NCBI GenBank assembly: GCA_001683735.1
Contig: LUGG01000019.1
Location: 558,001 to 622,000 of the forward strand
Direction of reading: 5' to 3'
Source of the DNA: Grifola frondosa
Lineage: Eukaryota; Basidiomycota; Agaricomycetes; Polyporales; Grifolaceae
DNA length: 64,000 bases
The position numbers and the translations under genes were made by a program. Position 1 is the stretch's first letter. Each line of letters starts with the position of its first letter. This document shows positions 9,791 through 21,856 of this stretch, one piece after another. The notes beneath the pieces were generated by a model. The model searched no databases and had not been told where the DNA came from. It saw only the letters and a program-made list of their open reading frames with translations.

Positions 9791-12732
9791 TCAATTGTCC
9801 TGGGTAGCCAGCGTTATACCCGCCAAGGCCGTCGCGAGATTATCGCCTTCCGAATTGTCTACCGAGGCGTGCTCTCCGTGGCCGAGTCGGCTCGTCGTGG
9901 TCCCAAGAGGCACCAATTCGATGGACAGTTGATTGCGCATCTGCGCCGTCAGTGCCTTCACCACATCGTCATCCTGCTTTCGAAGATGTCCCACTTTGGG
10001 TTGTTCGTTCTCCTTCGCCGCATCCTGATCTTCGTCCTCCGCATCCCCTTCTCGTTCCATTTCCTCTCGCGCATGTCGCTCTTGTTCTTCCCGCCTCCAT
10101 CTTCCGGTCAATCGATAATGACGCTCCATCGTCTTCGTCCACTTTGTGCAATGGAGTTGTTGGTTGAAGAACATCAACACATCACGCCTGCCTTCGGTCA
10201 AAAGAACACCAGATTCGTCGTTGGTGTCAATGTCGCCCCCGGTGCCGCCTCTCATGATCGACGAGAGCCACGCATTCAGTCGAAGCACCTTGCGCCACAA
10301 CTTGTCTTCGACCGTCTCCCTATCCTCATCACCATCCGAGGAAACTATGATCATGTCAGAGACGACGGCTTTCGGGCTGTGGACGATTGCGGACGTGTCG
10401 TCGATGAAGATATCATGGACAAGTTCTTCATCGGCGGCGGCGGCGGGCTCCTCCGTCGGCCAGACGTACTCGACTTGTTCATCCAGCCGTAGTGCGGTCC
10501 ACGTCTCATTTCTCGACAGCGAGAAGCCCCACCGTGACTGATGCGTGGTGATAGGCACGACATCCTCGTCGACGTCGATCCCTGGGGCAGAGTGATCGGG
10601 TTGGTTGGGCCCATGTGGGACATGCGAGAGACTGAGTTCCGGCACGAAGAGTAAGGACTGAGTGGAGGCCCCGGTATCGTCGTCGTCGTCGTCATAGTCA
10701 GGCAAATCGCAGTCCTCTGCCATCAGTGGCAGCGATATGGTCGAGAGGAAGATCTCTACAGGCATCTCGGAGGCGACTTGCGCCGAAGTGGTCTGGGGAC
10801 GCATATCCTCATCCATGGCGACATCAAATTCGTACGGCGCTGATGACTGAGCCTGATATGAGGGCTCTATGTCGTATTGGTCAAATGTGGCGTCCTACGG
10901 AATCGTCACTGATATGTTGATACACGATAACATCGGTGGATCTTACCGCTATCCATGAGACCATGTCTGGGCTCGTTTCGTCGCATGTCATCCCAAACGA
11001 TGTCTCGCTACTGTAGCCTGGCACCGCATCTGTTTGGTACTGTCCCTGTAGCGACCAATGAGCAAGAGCAGAACCGCCTAGTAGCTAGGATATAAAGTAC
11101 CTGTGTGTTCCAGTCATCCATGGCATATCCCTCGTAAGCCCGGAGAGCTGAGGGGCCATTGCACCAATGTAATTACTGTTGTCGATCGAGTCAACGAACG
11201 GCGGCATGCATTCAACCACAGCGGCCTTCTGCTCTTCGAATGACCATCGCCGAGGATCCGTTGTGGAATACTCCTCGGGGGTGAATGCAGAGGATGGAGC
11301 ATACGGGGGGAGTCCCTCATCTGCCATTTCTACTTCAACAGGCTCCGAAGGCGGGTCACGGGTTATTGGAGTGGCACCTTCGCTGAAAATGAGAGCCGTC
11401 TGCGGGATAGGATCCGCAACAGGCGCGGAGAGCGGGAACAGCCAGCCTTGCGCGGTAGTAGATGGGTCCTCTGAAGAGACAAGTGCATCAGGCAGAGAAG
11501 GGGGCGGAGACACTTGTCTAGCCATCGGAGCCTTAACTGTCTCCGTTGGAACAGTCGGCAAGGACGGATGTTGAGACACTTCAGGTGATTGAGTATGCTC
11601 CACTGTAGGGGAGAGAACGGCGAGACTATGTCTCAGAACCTCGTCATTGGCTTTAACGTCTGTGTGCAAAGCATCAAGTGTCTCTGGTGGCGGGACGTCG
11701 CTGGGGAAGGTTGGTTCAGGTGAGGGCACAGTGCAAACATCTTTCGGGACCTCGCCACTGGCTGCGACATCCGCTTGTAAAACCTGTAATATCTCTGATT
11801 GCGGGGTGTCGCTGGGGAAAGTCGATGCGGTCTCTGTGGTGGGCGGAGTTTGCGGTTCCTGGACAACAACAACCATATGCAACTGCCACGCCACGAGAAC
11901 GGCAATAAGACACACCTCGGATACCAGAGCTGCATCCACAGCTGTTTCTGATTGTGAGGAAGCAGCATTCGTTGTGCTTCTAGCAGAATCTTGGAGATCA
12001 AGATGTTGAACTACTTCGGGCTCTTGGGCATGCTCGACGACGGCAGGGAAAGGGTGGATTGTAATATTGGCTGTGGCCTCATTATTGGCTTCAACATCTA
12101 CTAGTGGAGAGATGTGTTTCTCGGAAGGCGGGGTGTCGCTAGGCATGGGTTGATCGATGTGTCGAGCTTCTTCGGGCTGTTGGGTCTGCTCTGCGGCACC
12201 AGGAGTGGTAGGAAGATTGTGCTGTGCTTCAACATCGGTGTGCGAAGTCTCATGCGTCTCCAACGGTGGCGAGAGGGTCGGTGGCGCTTCTGTGGCGTTC
12301 ACGATATGGGGTACCTGGAAAATGGCGACCGTGGCCGCTGGGTATCTGCTACGCTGCGGGAACTGCAGTCAAACGTACCTCCAATGCAGGGGCCGTCTCT
12401 GCTTCTGACGGTGAGGAGGGGGCCGCTGTGGCGCTGCTGGTGAATTTCTGGATATCTGCCTACGTCGCAACAGGAATAAGCATTGCCTAGTCTCGACGAC
12501 GACGAAACATACCTCGGATGCCAAACATGTCTGTATCCCTTCTTCTGCGTACGTGCAGGCAGTGGACCGTATCAGTCGAAAATAAAGCTGGCTTATCTGA
12601 GTTGCGGAAGGAATCAGCATGGTCTGCACCACAAATGGCAGAACATGAACATACTTCAACCATGTGGCGGGAAATGCTATCTATGTTCCAACGGCTGACT
12701 TTTTCCTGGCCACTGTCCGATTCTTCGCTCAT
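9791..12732 (-). CDS. Ser/Thr/Pro-rich repeat protein with acidic C-terminus
   Basis: The start is at 12732 (MSEESDSGQEKV). Small exons join to a long Pro/Thr/Ser/Glu-rich central exon that contains about two imperfect repeats, each with FPSDTPQSE- or MPSDTPPSE-like openings, a DVEAN/DVKAND core and an EHAQEPEV/EHTQSPEV tail. It continues into an acidic C-terminal half with runs of Asp, a basic patch (RWRREEQERHA) and the end LAGITLATQDN at 9791. The first part runs into a stop at 11085 unless one base is added to the CCC run at 11139-11141. With it, ...MAPQLSGAYEGYAMDDWNTQ continues in frame through two further introns. A separate gene starting at the well-placed ATG near 11124 is the alternative. 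No known domain is visible and the product is probably disordered. The 57-nt intron at 11859-11915 is in frame (see findings). Confidence 0.55.
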
Positions 12733-15700
12733 GCACCTCCTTTTCTTTCGGGAGGACGCTGGGCGAGTTTCGACGGGTCTGCGGCGAATTCTCCCGATCG
12801 TAGTGTTTGTCTGTCCCCTATCGAGAGGGGTGGTAAATTAGATCTACCGCTACCGGTTTGAGGCGGAAGACATTATACCCAAGTTGACATTCATATCGGC
12901 GACCTCTGACCACGGCGGTGGGGGAGCAAAGCTTTGACTGAAAGATGTTGTGGTTGTGGTTGGGAGGGAAAACGGAAACAGGACGGGACGGAGCAGGCTC
13001 TGTACTAGAAGGGAACTTGGTGATCACGCTTAGCGATAAGTGCTAGATGCGGAAGATAACAAATTAGAATGGAAAGAACGCGTCGCGCCCATCACGTGTT
13101 ATCACCATGCTAGCGACTGTTGCAACCCTACCGTAACATTTTCCCGTACAAATTTGCTTGCAGACTACAAGCAACTGATCCACTGTGGGGATTCAACACA
13201 CAGCTTTGATAAAATTGAGGCGATTTAAGGACAGTGCGCCGCGAGAATGAGTGCAACTCACCGGACCTTAAGATCCCTCGTAGATCACATCAAACGGGAA
13301 AATTGAACTACACATAAACTAGATCGAAATTTCATCAATTGTCATTAGTGAAAGAAGCCCCTCTCTGAAGACGCAAAGGTTCTTTTGGGGCATCATCACA
13401 CAAATCCTCAATGTTCTGTTGGAGGGCAAATTAATCTATTGTCGCCGTCAGCGCAAACCTACGAATAACCAAACTTTGAATCTCGAATATTGACACTGGA
13501 GCCTCGCGCTGTGAATCCTATATGGGTACTACACAACTGATCATATATCGGTGACTTTGCCCAGACAAATTGCATATAATTACACGTACTCAACTAATAT
13601 GACGATGATAGAAAATTTCACTGCGCATCTTGAATCAGCTTAACCGCGATTTCACATCGGCGAATTTTCACCAGCTTTGATAGAGGACACTAACCAAACA
13701 GCACTAGCGACACTATACTTTGCGTGGGCCCAATGCCTCACGCTGGCAGGAAGACGGTCACGGACTCGTTTCCTACTAGATCTGGACTGTGATCGGACGC
13801 TCGGCCGACCGATTTGCTTCCGCGCATTCTCAGTTTGCGCATTACGAGATGTTAACTATTGTTTTTGCCCTCATCTTCAGGTTCGTTCTCTATATTGATT
13901 GGGTTGATTCTTCAGAGGCGGTTACCAGGTTAGCCCTTGATAGGACCCTGCGTCTGTTAAATGTTTACCGCCGGAGGATAACTGTTAGAAAACGTTTCTG
14001 CGCAGCCACGTGACTCAACCATTTTGGGCACTGGAGACTGGGGTTTGTCGGAACCATCTTGGTTTCGCTACGCACTCTATGACTTAAAGCTGGCTGTCAG
14101 TGGTTGTCTCATATCATCTCAGAGCATCTTGTGCTAGAGCAGTTGACTCTGAACCTGTTGTCTACTCATGCAAGATGACTTAACTTCCCAGACTTCAGCG
14201 CTGTTCGGGCTCGAAATTGGTTATGCCATCTACATCGTTACAGTCACTAAACCGCTCGCCATGCTCAACATCCTATCTTTGACTAAAAAGCCGATGCACG
14301 AAGTCGCCATATGTCAGGGTATCTCGCTTCCTGCTCTCCGTGGCTGATGTGCGTTCGCAATCACCGGAATGCTAGCGTGCTCGATGAAGTCGGTCGGGGG
14401 CTCTGCGACTACGGATTATGTAGCGAGTTCTCTACATCAGGAGACGTGTCTGGTTCGTCGGCTTATCTGCGCTAAGAGTACGTGCATTTGTTCGTGATTA
14501 CTAGGTGAGAGTGTTGCTTAGATAGAGACGTCCATGGGTCTCTCTCGGCTAGCTCTCGTCAGCAAACACCATATGGACTTTTCTTCGACATCTTCGAACA
14601 GGAGAAAGCCTTCGGAGTTCTGGACTGATTAATTCGGTGTTGTTGGGAGAAGTCTGTCCGAGGAACGGTCTTCTCCCTATCTGATATATCAGCTCTGTAG
14701 GCGCTTCGATGCAGGCTACATGCATTCACCGCTCTCCCTGTGATGCTGTAGAGTTTGGAATGATGACGCATCTCTTTTGATCAGAGGTGAGGGGCACTAT
14801 GACCATGGTGTGTGGGTGTCCTGCGAGCCGTTGTGGTCTTCAGCAGCCCAGTTCGCCTGTTATGCATCGAAATCAGAGGCCTGCCTATTCCAGGCACGAC
14901 TTTGCTACGTCTTCTGTGCCAGCCAATGGCGCTGATAGAACATTGTAGTAAAAGCAATCTATGCGCGTGTGGCGATAGCCACTACCATCGTGGTTTCGTG
15001 CCTTTTCTTACCGACTGTGCATCACCAACGATGAGAATTCCCCGGTAGATACTAACCCGTGTTTCTGTCTCGGGCACTATTAATCCCCTGGCCAATGGTG
15101 TCGTAGATATGATCAAAGGAGTCCATCATCCCGGGATATCATTCGAAGTGTGATTTGGTTTGATCTGGGGACACCAATCATGGTCTGATATTCTGATATT
15201 ACCGCTATCACCTTGTCCTCCACGGTGATTGCGAAGCCGATCAACTGATTCCCACCCCCCTCCATCTCAAGAACTTGACTTGTTTGACAGTTCCGGAGAA
15301 ATTACAGTGACCAGTGAATAGCATCATTGCTTTGCAACATAATTCTTGCGCTGAATTTTCCAGGCTGTCCAACTCCTTCTTGCTCGTTCGCTTTCTATCT
15401 CATCTCCGGCGAGATCGCAGTTACATTCGCCGCTGCTTATTTCATACATCTGGCCGAGCAGAAGAATGCCCTATAGAGCTAGAGCGCACTATCGGGTTGA
15501 AATTGAGAAAGCTTCTCTGAACTCAATCCCTCGGGCGGTACGTTTATCGGTGTTTGGGCCGCCAAAGGCGTCTTGACGGTGACATCGACCCACGAACATT
15601 TCACAACCAACCCGAGTCGGCTATCGACTGGGATCGTCATCAAACTTAGTTGGATGTACGTCGAGAGAGCATGAGTTGCGGTATACTGCAAAGAGCTAAG

Positions 15701-15994
15701 TGCGACGAGGGGAGATCAAGGAAAGCTGATCATGATCAGACGCTGATGGCATCTAGTCGAGATGCCCCCAGTTCGTGATGGATGGAGCTGTCCGCCATGC
15801 TGCTCACCGGCGGACGGAAGCAATGTCTTTCAAAGCACGATCCTTCTCACAATTGTCGCCTGCAGCCTGTGATAAGTCGAGATCCACTCCAAATGCACTC
15901 TTCCCTTACCCCTTACCCTTCCTCTTACCCCCGCTCGGCACACGTCGTCGTCTTTGTTTCTTCCGAGTCCCCGCACGCTCGTTAACACAGCACC
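12733..15994. other. 3.2-kb gene-poor stretch
   Basis: No gene can be supported. The first 300 bases are the upstream region of the repeat protein. Between about 14180 and 15480 there are short plus-strand runs with hydrophobic coding potential (for example ALFGLEIGYAIYIVTV near 14200 and FYLISGEIAVTFAAAYFI near 15385), broken by stops and with no consistent splice pattern. They may be remnants of a membrane-protein gene. Nothing was recognisable as a transposon. Confidence 0.35.
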
Positions 15995-17899
15995 ATGACT
16001 GGCCCCAACCTCCACCTGGATCCTAGCATTGGGTGTGTCTTCATCGGGGTTCTCTTCGGCATCATGTATGTATTTTATACCCAATGACCGATAGGTTCTT
16101 GCTGACGACAGTGTTTGTTTTCACAGCTTCTATACTTGTACGGTAGTGCAGACCGTGTATTATTATCGGAAGTATCCAAAGGATCGTATGTTCTTGAAGG
16201 TCCTGGTATGTAATGCCAGCACGTCTGACTTAACTTGAGCGTTTTCTGATGGAATGTTTCCTCTTCACAGGTACTCATCCTTTGGTGTGTACTGCACTTT
16301 AACGCAAGCCTGTTTATTGCATCCTCATGATTTTCGTTAGGATTTTGGACACCGCTACCACGTTACTGGACTTGGAGGCGAGCGCCAAGTCTTTGCATAT
16401 GCTGAGCAGGAGGTGACCCTACCCACGCAGGTTCTCTGGTATTTTACCGTTGCTAGTCATGGCAACCCTATCAACCTCCTCTCAGTTCCCAAGTAAGTGA
16501 CTTTCCCTATGCCGGACTTCGCGGCCCTAATTTTCTTTGCGTTCGATAGAACCTTCGTGGTAAGACTAAGAATTTTGTACTTCAGCTTTTTTTGACCTAT
16601 CATCTATCTCTTCTTATAGAGCGAGTTCATGCTCATAGTGAGTCCCCGTATACTTCAGGCTTCTGTAGCAATCTTATCAATGGGCTCCAGTCATTCACGA
16701 TATTCGTCGTACAATGGTACAATTTTTTTGTTCACACTATCGTCTATGAATTGATCGAATGGGTTTCAGTTACTTCGTGCACAACATCTGGAGATGTAAG
16801 TATGCATCGTACACCGTGACACGCGGGACGCTAAATTTCCGAATACAGTGCTGAAGGACAAATCGTATCGAGTGCCTCTTACTCTGTTCGGGGTGCGTGG
16901 CATGACAATGATACGTGGATTCATGTAGCTCATATTGCCTCCTAGCTGGCATTGGCTGCAGCAGGTGTTACTGGCGGAGCTGGTTCGTATCCTTTGATGC
17001 CCGTTGTTTGAAAGCTCATGAATTAATCATTACCAACCGCCAGGCACGAGTTATAAGTTGTGCGTATATCAGCTTTCATCACCCGCATGACATCCGGGAC
17101 CGACGCCCCTCCTATTAGGTCGATCAACTCTAGCGATGCGATCGCGATCCCATCTGTCAAGGTGTGGACGGTTTTGAAGCTCGGGGGGAGTTTCGGGCTG
17201 ACATTTACCCAGGTCCCGGCATCGATCCAGCAGGTGGCATCAATCGTGTGCGATGCGTACATCACTATTTCGCTGTGTTTGGTCCTGCGCGAAACGAGGA
17301 CCGGTTTCAAGAAGTGAGCGCCCCCACTGATCCGAGTTTCATACGATGTCTGAATTGCGGGGGGCTTAAGGACTAACATGCTGCTGAACAAGCTCACGAT
17401 GTACGCTATGAACCGAGGTATGCTGACCTCGTGAGTACATTCGTGGTCGACGTTTGCGCGCTTGCTTATTCCCGTGATATCATAGGACGATCCAGTTATG
17501 CCATTTCGTACTCGTAAGCCGTTTGCATTATTCATGACTGCTGTTTCATAATTCGAACGTTCCCTGTAGTATATTGCGACTGTCGGCAAAATTGATTTGC
17601 TGTGGATGGTCTTCCATATTCCGGGCAACAAAGGTATGTTGTCCATGCCCATGTCTTATAGACCCCTAGACTTACCGAGCCGCCATTACAGTTTACGTGA
17701 ACTCGCTGCTCGCGGTGTGCGTTAAGAACGCCACGCTGCTCCATGGTATCATTCTGACGTTATCAATTACAGCCTGAATGTGCGCCAATACCTTAGAGAA
17801 GTATCCACGCAGAGGGGTACGAACACGCTCGAACTCGTGGATCTAACTGGTTCTCAAGCACCATCATCACTCTCAGACCGGTTAGTGTCATCGTGTTGA
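15995..17899 (+). CDS. DUF6534-like multi-pass membrane protein
   Basis: The start is ATG 15995 (MTGPNLHLDPSIG). About a dozen small exons encode hydrophobic helices separated by family landmarks: VQTVYYYRKYPKDRMFLKVL, WILDT, ASHGNPINLLSVPKTF, SEFMLI, VVQCYFVHNIWR, a late helix ending in LRETRTGFKK, TMYAMNRGMLTTIQL and VYVNSLLAVLNVRQYL. The order and spacing match the fungal DUF6534 family, seven-helix integral membrane proteins abundant in mushroom-forming fungi with no established function. The stop is at 17897-17899, after a short Ser/Thr-rich tail. Between about 16350 and 16440 the frame is unclear: a short intron or a one-base gap is needed to connect DTATTLLDLEA to the VLWYFTVASHGNP block. 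Some small introns (16900-17060) are also approximate. Confidence 0.75.
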
Positions 17900-18390
17900 G
17901 CACAGTCTTCCGAATTGCGCTCATGCACTGCGCTCTTCTGGTCTGGTAGATCTAAGCGGACGGACCCCCGGTTCGCATCATCGTCAGGAAGCGGAATCAT
18001 GTACAAGAAGGAGGTCATCAAAATGCGGGACGACGGCTCCAACGTGTAGAAAGCTCTCCGATACAAGCACAAACCATTGCGGGGAAGGCGGCGATCGTTC
18101 TGCATAAGTAACTTAATGATTTATTGTCCGGTTTGTCTGTACATCATGAAGGTCTTGTAGAAATGCAACGAAGTGGCACGTCGAGCTCTCATGATGAGGG
18201 GTTGGAAACGATCATTTGATTCCGCATAGCCAGCCTGATCTGAAAGAGGCTTGAAGATTAGAAACTCGCATCAATCCAGCACTAATCGATCTTGTCTGTC
18301 GATTACAGGCGATCGCATAAGGCACCGAATGACACAAGATTTGCAGTCAAAAGCCTAAGATCTACACGAGGCTCGCGTATGCGCATACTC

Positions 18391-19317
18391 TTATATGGAC
18401 GCCTTTCCTCCTGGTTCGAACGAAAGCAAGAGAGCAATGATCCCAGGCATTATGAAAAGTGCGCCCGAGACAAAGGTGGGAGTTGATGTTGCAAGATTGA
18501 CATACAGCGCGATGATGGGTGCCTGAGAAATGTCACCCACCAGCAACGAGGGCTGTGAACATCGACCACAATGCCCAAGATTCGGTTCGCGGTGGCGACG
18601 GCGGAGTTTCCCATCCCCCTTTATTTTGTGGAGAAAAGTTCTGGGGGAACCGCGTAGAGGACACTGTACATCATGTTACTGGCGAACGCGTATCCACACT
18701 TGCATCCCAACAAGTACTGGGAGAGAACGTGAACATCCGTGGTTTGCGATATAGTTGGTAGATGCATGCTCGTGGATATTGCCAACATGCCCTTCCTGCC
18801 CAGATATTTCACCTCGACCAATCATTCATGGCAAAAACACCAGTGACCAAGAGTGTGATGATAAATGACCATATATAGCTGATGAGATGAAGTAGTGGAT
18901 TGTTACGCTCAATGGCGTACCTTGGTCCCCTAAGTCCACAACTGACTCCTCAGAAAGCAGCTCCAACGAGGAGACCAACGTTTTGGGCAAGAATGAGGAA
19001 AGGGCCTTGAGATCCAGGAGACTCCACTACCGGAGTCAAGATGAGACCGGTCGCGATATAAGCATATAATGGTAGTGACAAGCTTTTGAGCGTGATGATC
19101 TAAATATACTTACAGGCTGCTTGTTGTCGTTATGTTATAATATGATGTGGGAGATTAACTAGTAGAGATGTAATAAAGCTCACTTTTGGTAGACAGAGTC
19201 AACGCCGGACTCGCCCTCATTATACATGCCTATTATCTGAGCAAATATCACATTCCCCTCGACATCAGCAACTTTACCCTTCTTGCCAGATCTGTACAAA
19301 CCTTTTCGAGAGAACAT
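18391..19317 (-). pseudogene. Decayed inverted copy of the MFS transporter
   Basis: Read on the minus strand, this repeats blocks of the gene at 7162-9423: GESGVDSVYQ near 19200, GLILTPVVE...GPFLILAQNVGLLVGAAF, then an in-frame TGA where the intact gene has Trp, ITLLVTGVFAM, VEVKYLGRKGMLAIST, GYAFASNMMYSVLYAVPPEL, NRILGIV and APIIALYVNLATS, ending FEPGGKASI plus TAA at 18391-18393. Everything between helix 3-4 and the VE.PYLGRKG segment is deleted (the central loop and several helices), leaving about 0.9 kb against 2.3 kb. A stop codon plus a large internal deletion make this a pseudogene. The well-kept 3' end suggests fairly recent decay. Confidence 0.85.
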
Positions 19318-20000
19318 AATCACAAATGTGATGAAATCCAGACAGTGAGATGGTAAGTAATACGAAGATACAGGAAAAGAGGTCCACAATCTCGTACGAC
19401 AGATACGCTTCATCTTGAAAAGGGGATTTTCAAGGCTCTCGCAGGTAAGCAACCATCGATGGATTGGTGTTAGAATATGGACAAGTGACCACTAAACGGA
19501 GAGGGCTGCTATCAAAGCCATGTTGCGACGCACAAGCCGCACACGGTCGTGAAACTAAAGTTTAAGCATAATTCCACAGTAAAGTAAGGGAACTTACCAG
19601 CAGTTGAATGCATGCCAAACGAGGCGAGTGTTGGTAGTGCAAGAATTTGCAAGAACAAGAATCAACTTGCGCAGTCTGTGACGTGACCGACGCGTGACTA
19701 GACGCGATCGGCATGCGACGCGACGCGCGCCGCGATATGGTATTCTCATCCGAGTCACCATCGCTCTCTTCGTCCCGTGCCTCTCGGTGTTCATCTAACT
19801 CAGATTACTGTGCCATCGCGGCGCAATGGGAGTTTCCTTTTACTTCCGTCTTGATAGACTCGCGTCTCTTCGACAGCTGACAATGAGGGATTATTGATCG
19901 TGGTGCGTTTCTCCACTAAGATCAATCTTGTATCTGCTGCATCCTATATCTAGGGGGTGTTTCTACACGATGTTGCCCCTACATCCAGACCTCCCCCAAT
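19318..20000. other. Intergenic, upstream of the aldo/keto reductase
   Basis: No gene supported. It holds the presumed promoter of the reductase starting at 20001. A GC-rich patch of CGACGCG-type repeats lies around 19680-19740. Confidence 0.4.
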
Positions 20001-21602
20001 ATGGCACTTTCGCAGGATATAGTGCCCAACACTGTCCAGCTCGGTGGAACCGCCAAAGACGTCACGGCGGGTAAGGTTGCTGTGGGTCTTTTAATTTCAA
20101 CATGATTCGTTGCGTAGTGACTGATCCCTGTCTATGCTACTGCAGCATGGTTTGATGGGGATAACGTATGGACGTGCTACTCGAGCTGTCATTTTCTGCC
20201 TTATGCTTCTTCCTCTACAGGCACTTCCGAGTTCCTACCATATCCGATGAGGATGCCTTCGAGGCAATCAAAACAGGGGTAGATGCCTTGCCTCCTGGAG
20301 TAAAGATGTTCCTCAGTAGCGGTCAGTGATTTGATTCATGCACGCGCTACGTGCTTTATCAGTATGCTTGTAGCTGAGTTCTACGGACCCAAACTATCCA
20401 CCGCTAACGTCGAGCTCCTGGCGAGGTTCTATGAGAGGTACCCTGCGTACGCGGATAAGACATTCCTTTCGGTCAAGGTGAACATGACGCCAATGTATCC
20501 GCTATGTTTCTAAACCTCTACGGCAGGGTGGCCTCAAACCAGGTGCTCTCCACCCGGACTCTTCGTAAGCGACACCCTCTCTGAAAGCTCCTTCGTCGAC
20601 TTATGGTCAATTTCCTCATCAGCCCAGAGAATCTCAGACGCAGCGTCGACCTGATCAACGCCACGCTCCGGGGGACGAAGAAGTTGGACCTCTTCGCACC
20701 TGCACGCGTAGACCCCAACGTACCCGTGGAAGAGTCGACCAAGACACTTGTTGAATTTGTCGAGGAGGGCAAGTTCGACCACATTGGTTTGTCTGAATGC
20801 TCTGCGAAGACGCTCCGCCGGGCGAACGCGGTCCACCCGATCGCGGTCGCTGAAATCGAAGTGAGTCTGTGGTCGTATGAGGAAGAGACCAAGAAGGGTA
20901 TGTGCAGTTCTGTGTTGTCCCCTGTGCCGATCATTAATGGACATCAATAGTCCTTGCTACCGCTGAAGAGCTTGGCATCGCTATTGCAGCCTATTCGTAG
21001 GACCTCTCATTCTCAGCTGCTGCTTCAGCATGAGTCGAGTCTTATTTATGATTCTAGCCCTCTCGGTCATGGATTCCTCACGGGTACCATCAGGAGCTCA
21101 GATGATCTCGATAGTTAGTAGCCATCAAATCAGTAAGTGAATGCACGACACTCATTTTAACACAGATGGAGACGTGCGGAAGAGATTCCCTCGCTTCAAA
21201 GATGAGGTGCGTCTATTGCGCACGCATATTATGTAGAAACCATGGCGTCTGAAGTTTCTTCGTAGAACATCAAGCACAATATTGCCATCGTCGATGCTAT
21301 CAAGGCTATCGCTGAGAGGAAGCAAATTACTCCAGCCCAATTGTGCATCGCCTGGGTTGGTTCTCTCGGTCCCCAAGTGATGCCATTGCCTGGATCCTCG
21401 TATGGGTGTTCTTTCTGTGTTTATTGAAAGCTTACTGACTGACTCCCGCATGAACAGAAATAAGACGCGCACACTGGAAAACATTGCTGCGGCCGACATT
21501 AAGCTGAGTCAGGATGACCTGACAGAGATCGCAGCTGTCCTTGCGCGGCACGAGGTGCGGGGAAACCGGCTCACCGGGGACTCTGCCTTCCTCTGGGGAT
21601 GA
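20001..21602 (+). CDS. Aldo/keto reductase, Plr1/aryl-alcohol-dehydrogenase-like
   Basis: The protein starts MALSQDIVPNTVQLGG and can be spliced cleanly through about ten small introns, with every phase matching. Blocks in order: GKVAHGLMGIT, DEDAFEAIKTGVDALPPG, AEFYGPKLSTANVELLARF, KTFLSVKGGLKPG, SENLRRSVDLINATL, DHIGLSECSAKTLRRA, EEETKKVLATAEELGIAIAAYSPLGHGFLTG, LCIAWVGSL, PLPGSSNKTRTLEN. The AKR tetrad is visible: Asp in the VDALPPG segment, Tyr in EFYGP, Lys in SVKGG, His in DHIGLSE. It should reduce aldehydes with NADPH in the cytosol; pyridoxal or an aryl aldehyde are the usual substrates of this branch. The length (about 340 aa) is normal and no frame problems were seen. Confidence 0.88.
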
Positions 21603-21856
21603 ACGTATGCGGAATTTCAATGATACGAAGCAAAATTGATTTTCGAAGGTGTAAAGTTTGTAGGCCCATCATGTGCGGGCAATATGAATATTTTGTGGGC
21701 TTCGGGAGCGAGTTCTCGGAGGGTCAACGCTCAACGTTAACGTTCGTGCACAAGAATAATTCTCAGTGGCCCCGCATGTACACCTTTTTACTAGTCCTGG
21801 TTTGAATTCTCCATCGCGTTATTGATCGAGAAAATAGATTACAAAGATTAACCCAA

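Noticed and set aside
7162..21602. A biosynthetic gene cluster (MFS transporter plus aldo/keto reductase)
   Set aside because: No core synthase, P450 or pathway regulator lies nearby, and the two genes are 11 kb apart with unrelated genes between.
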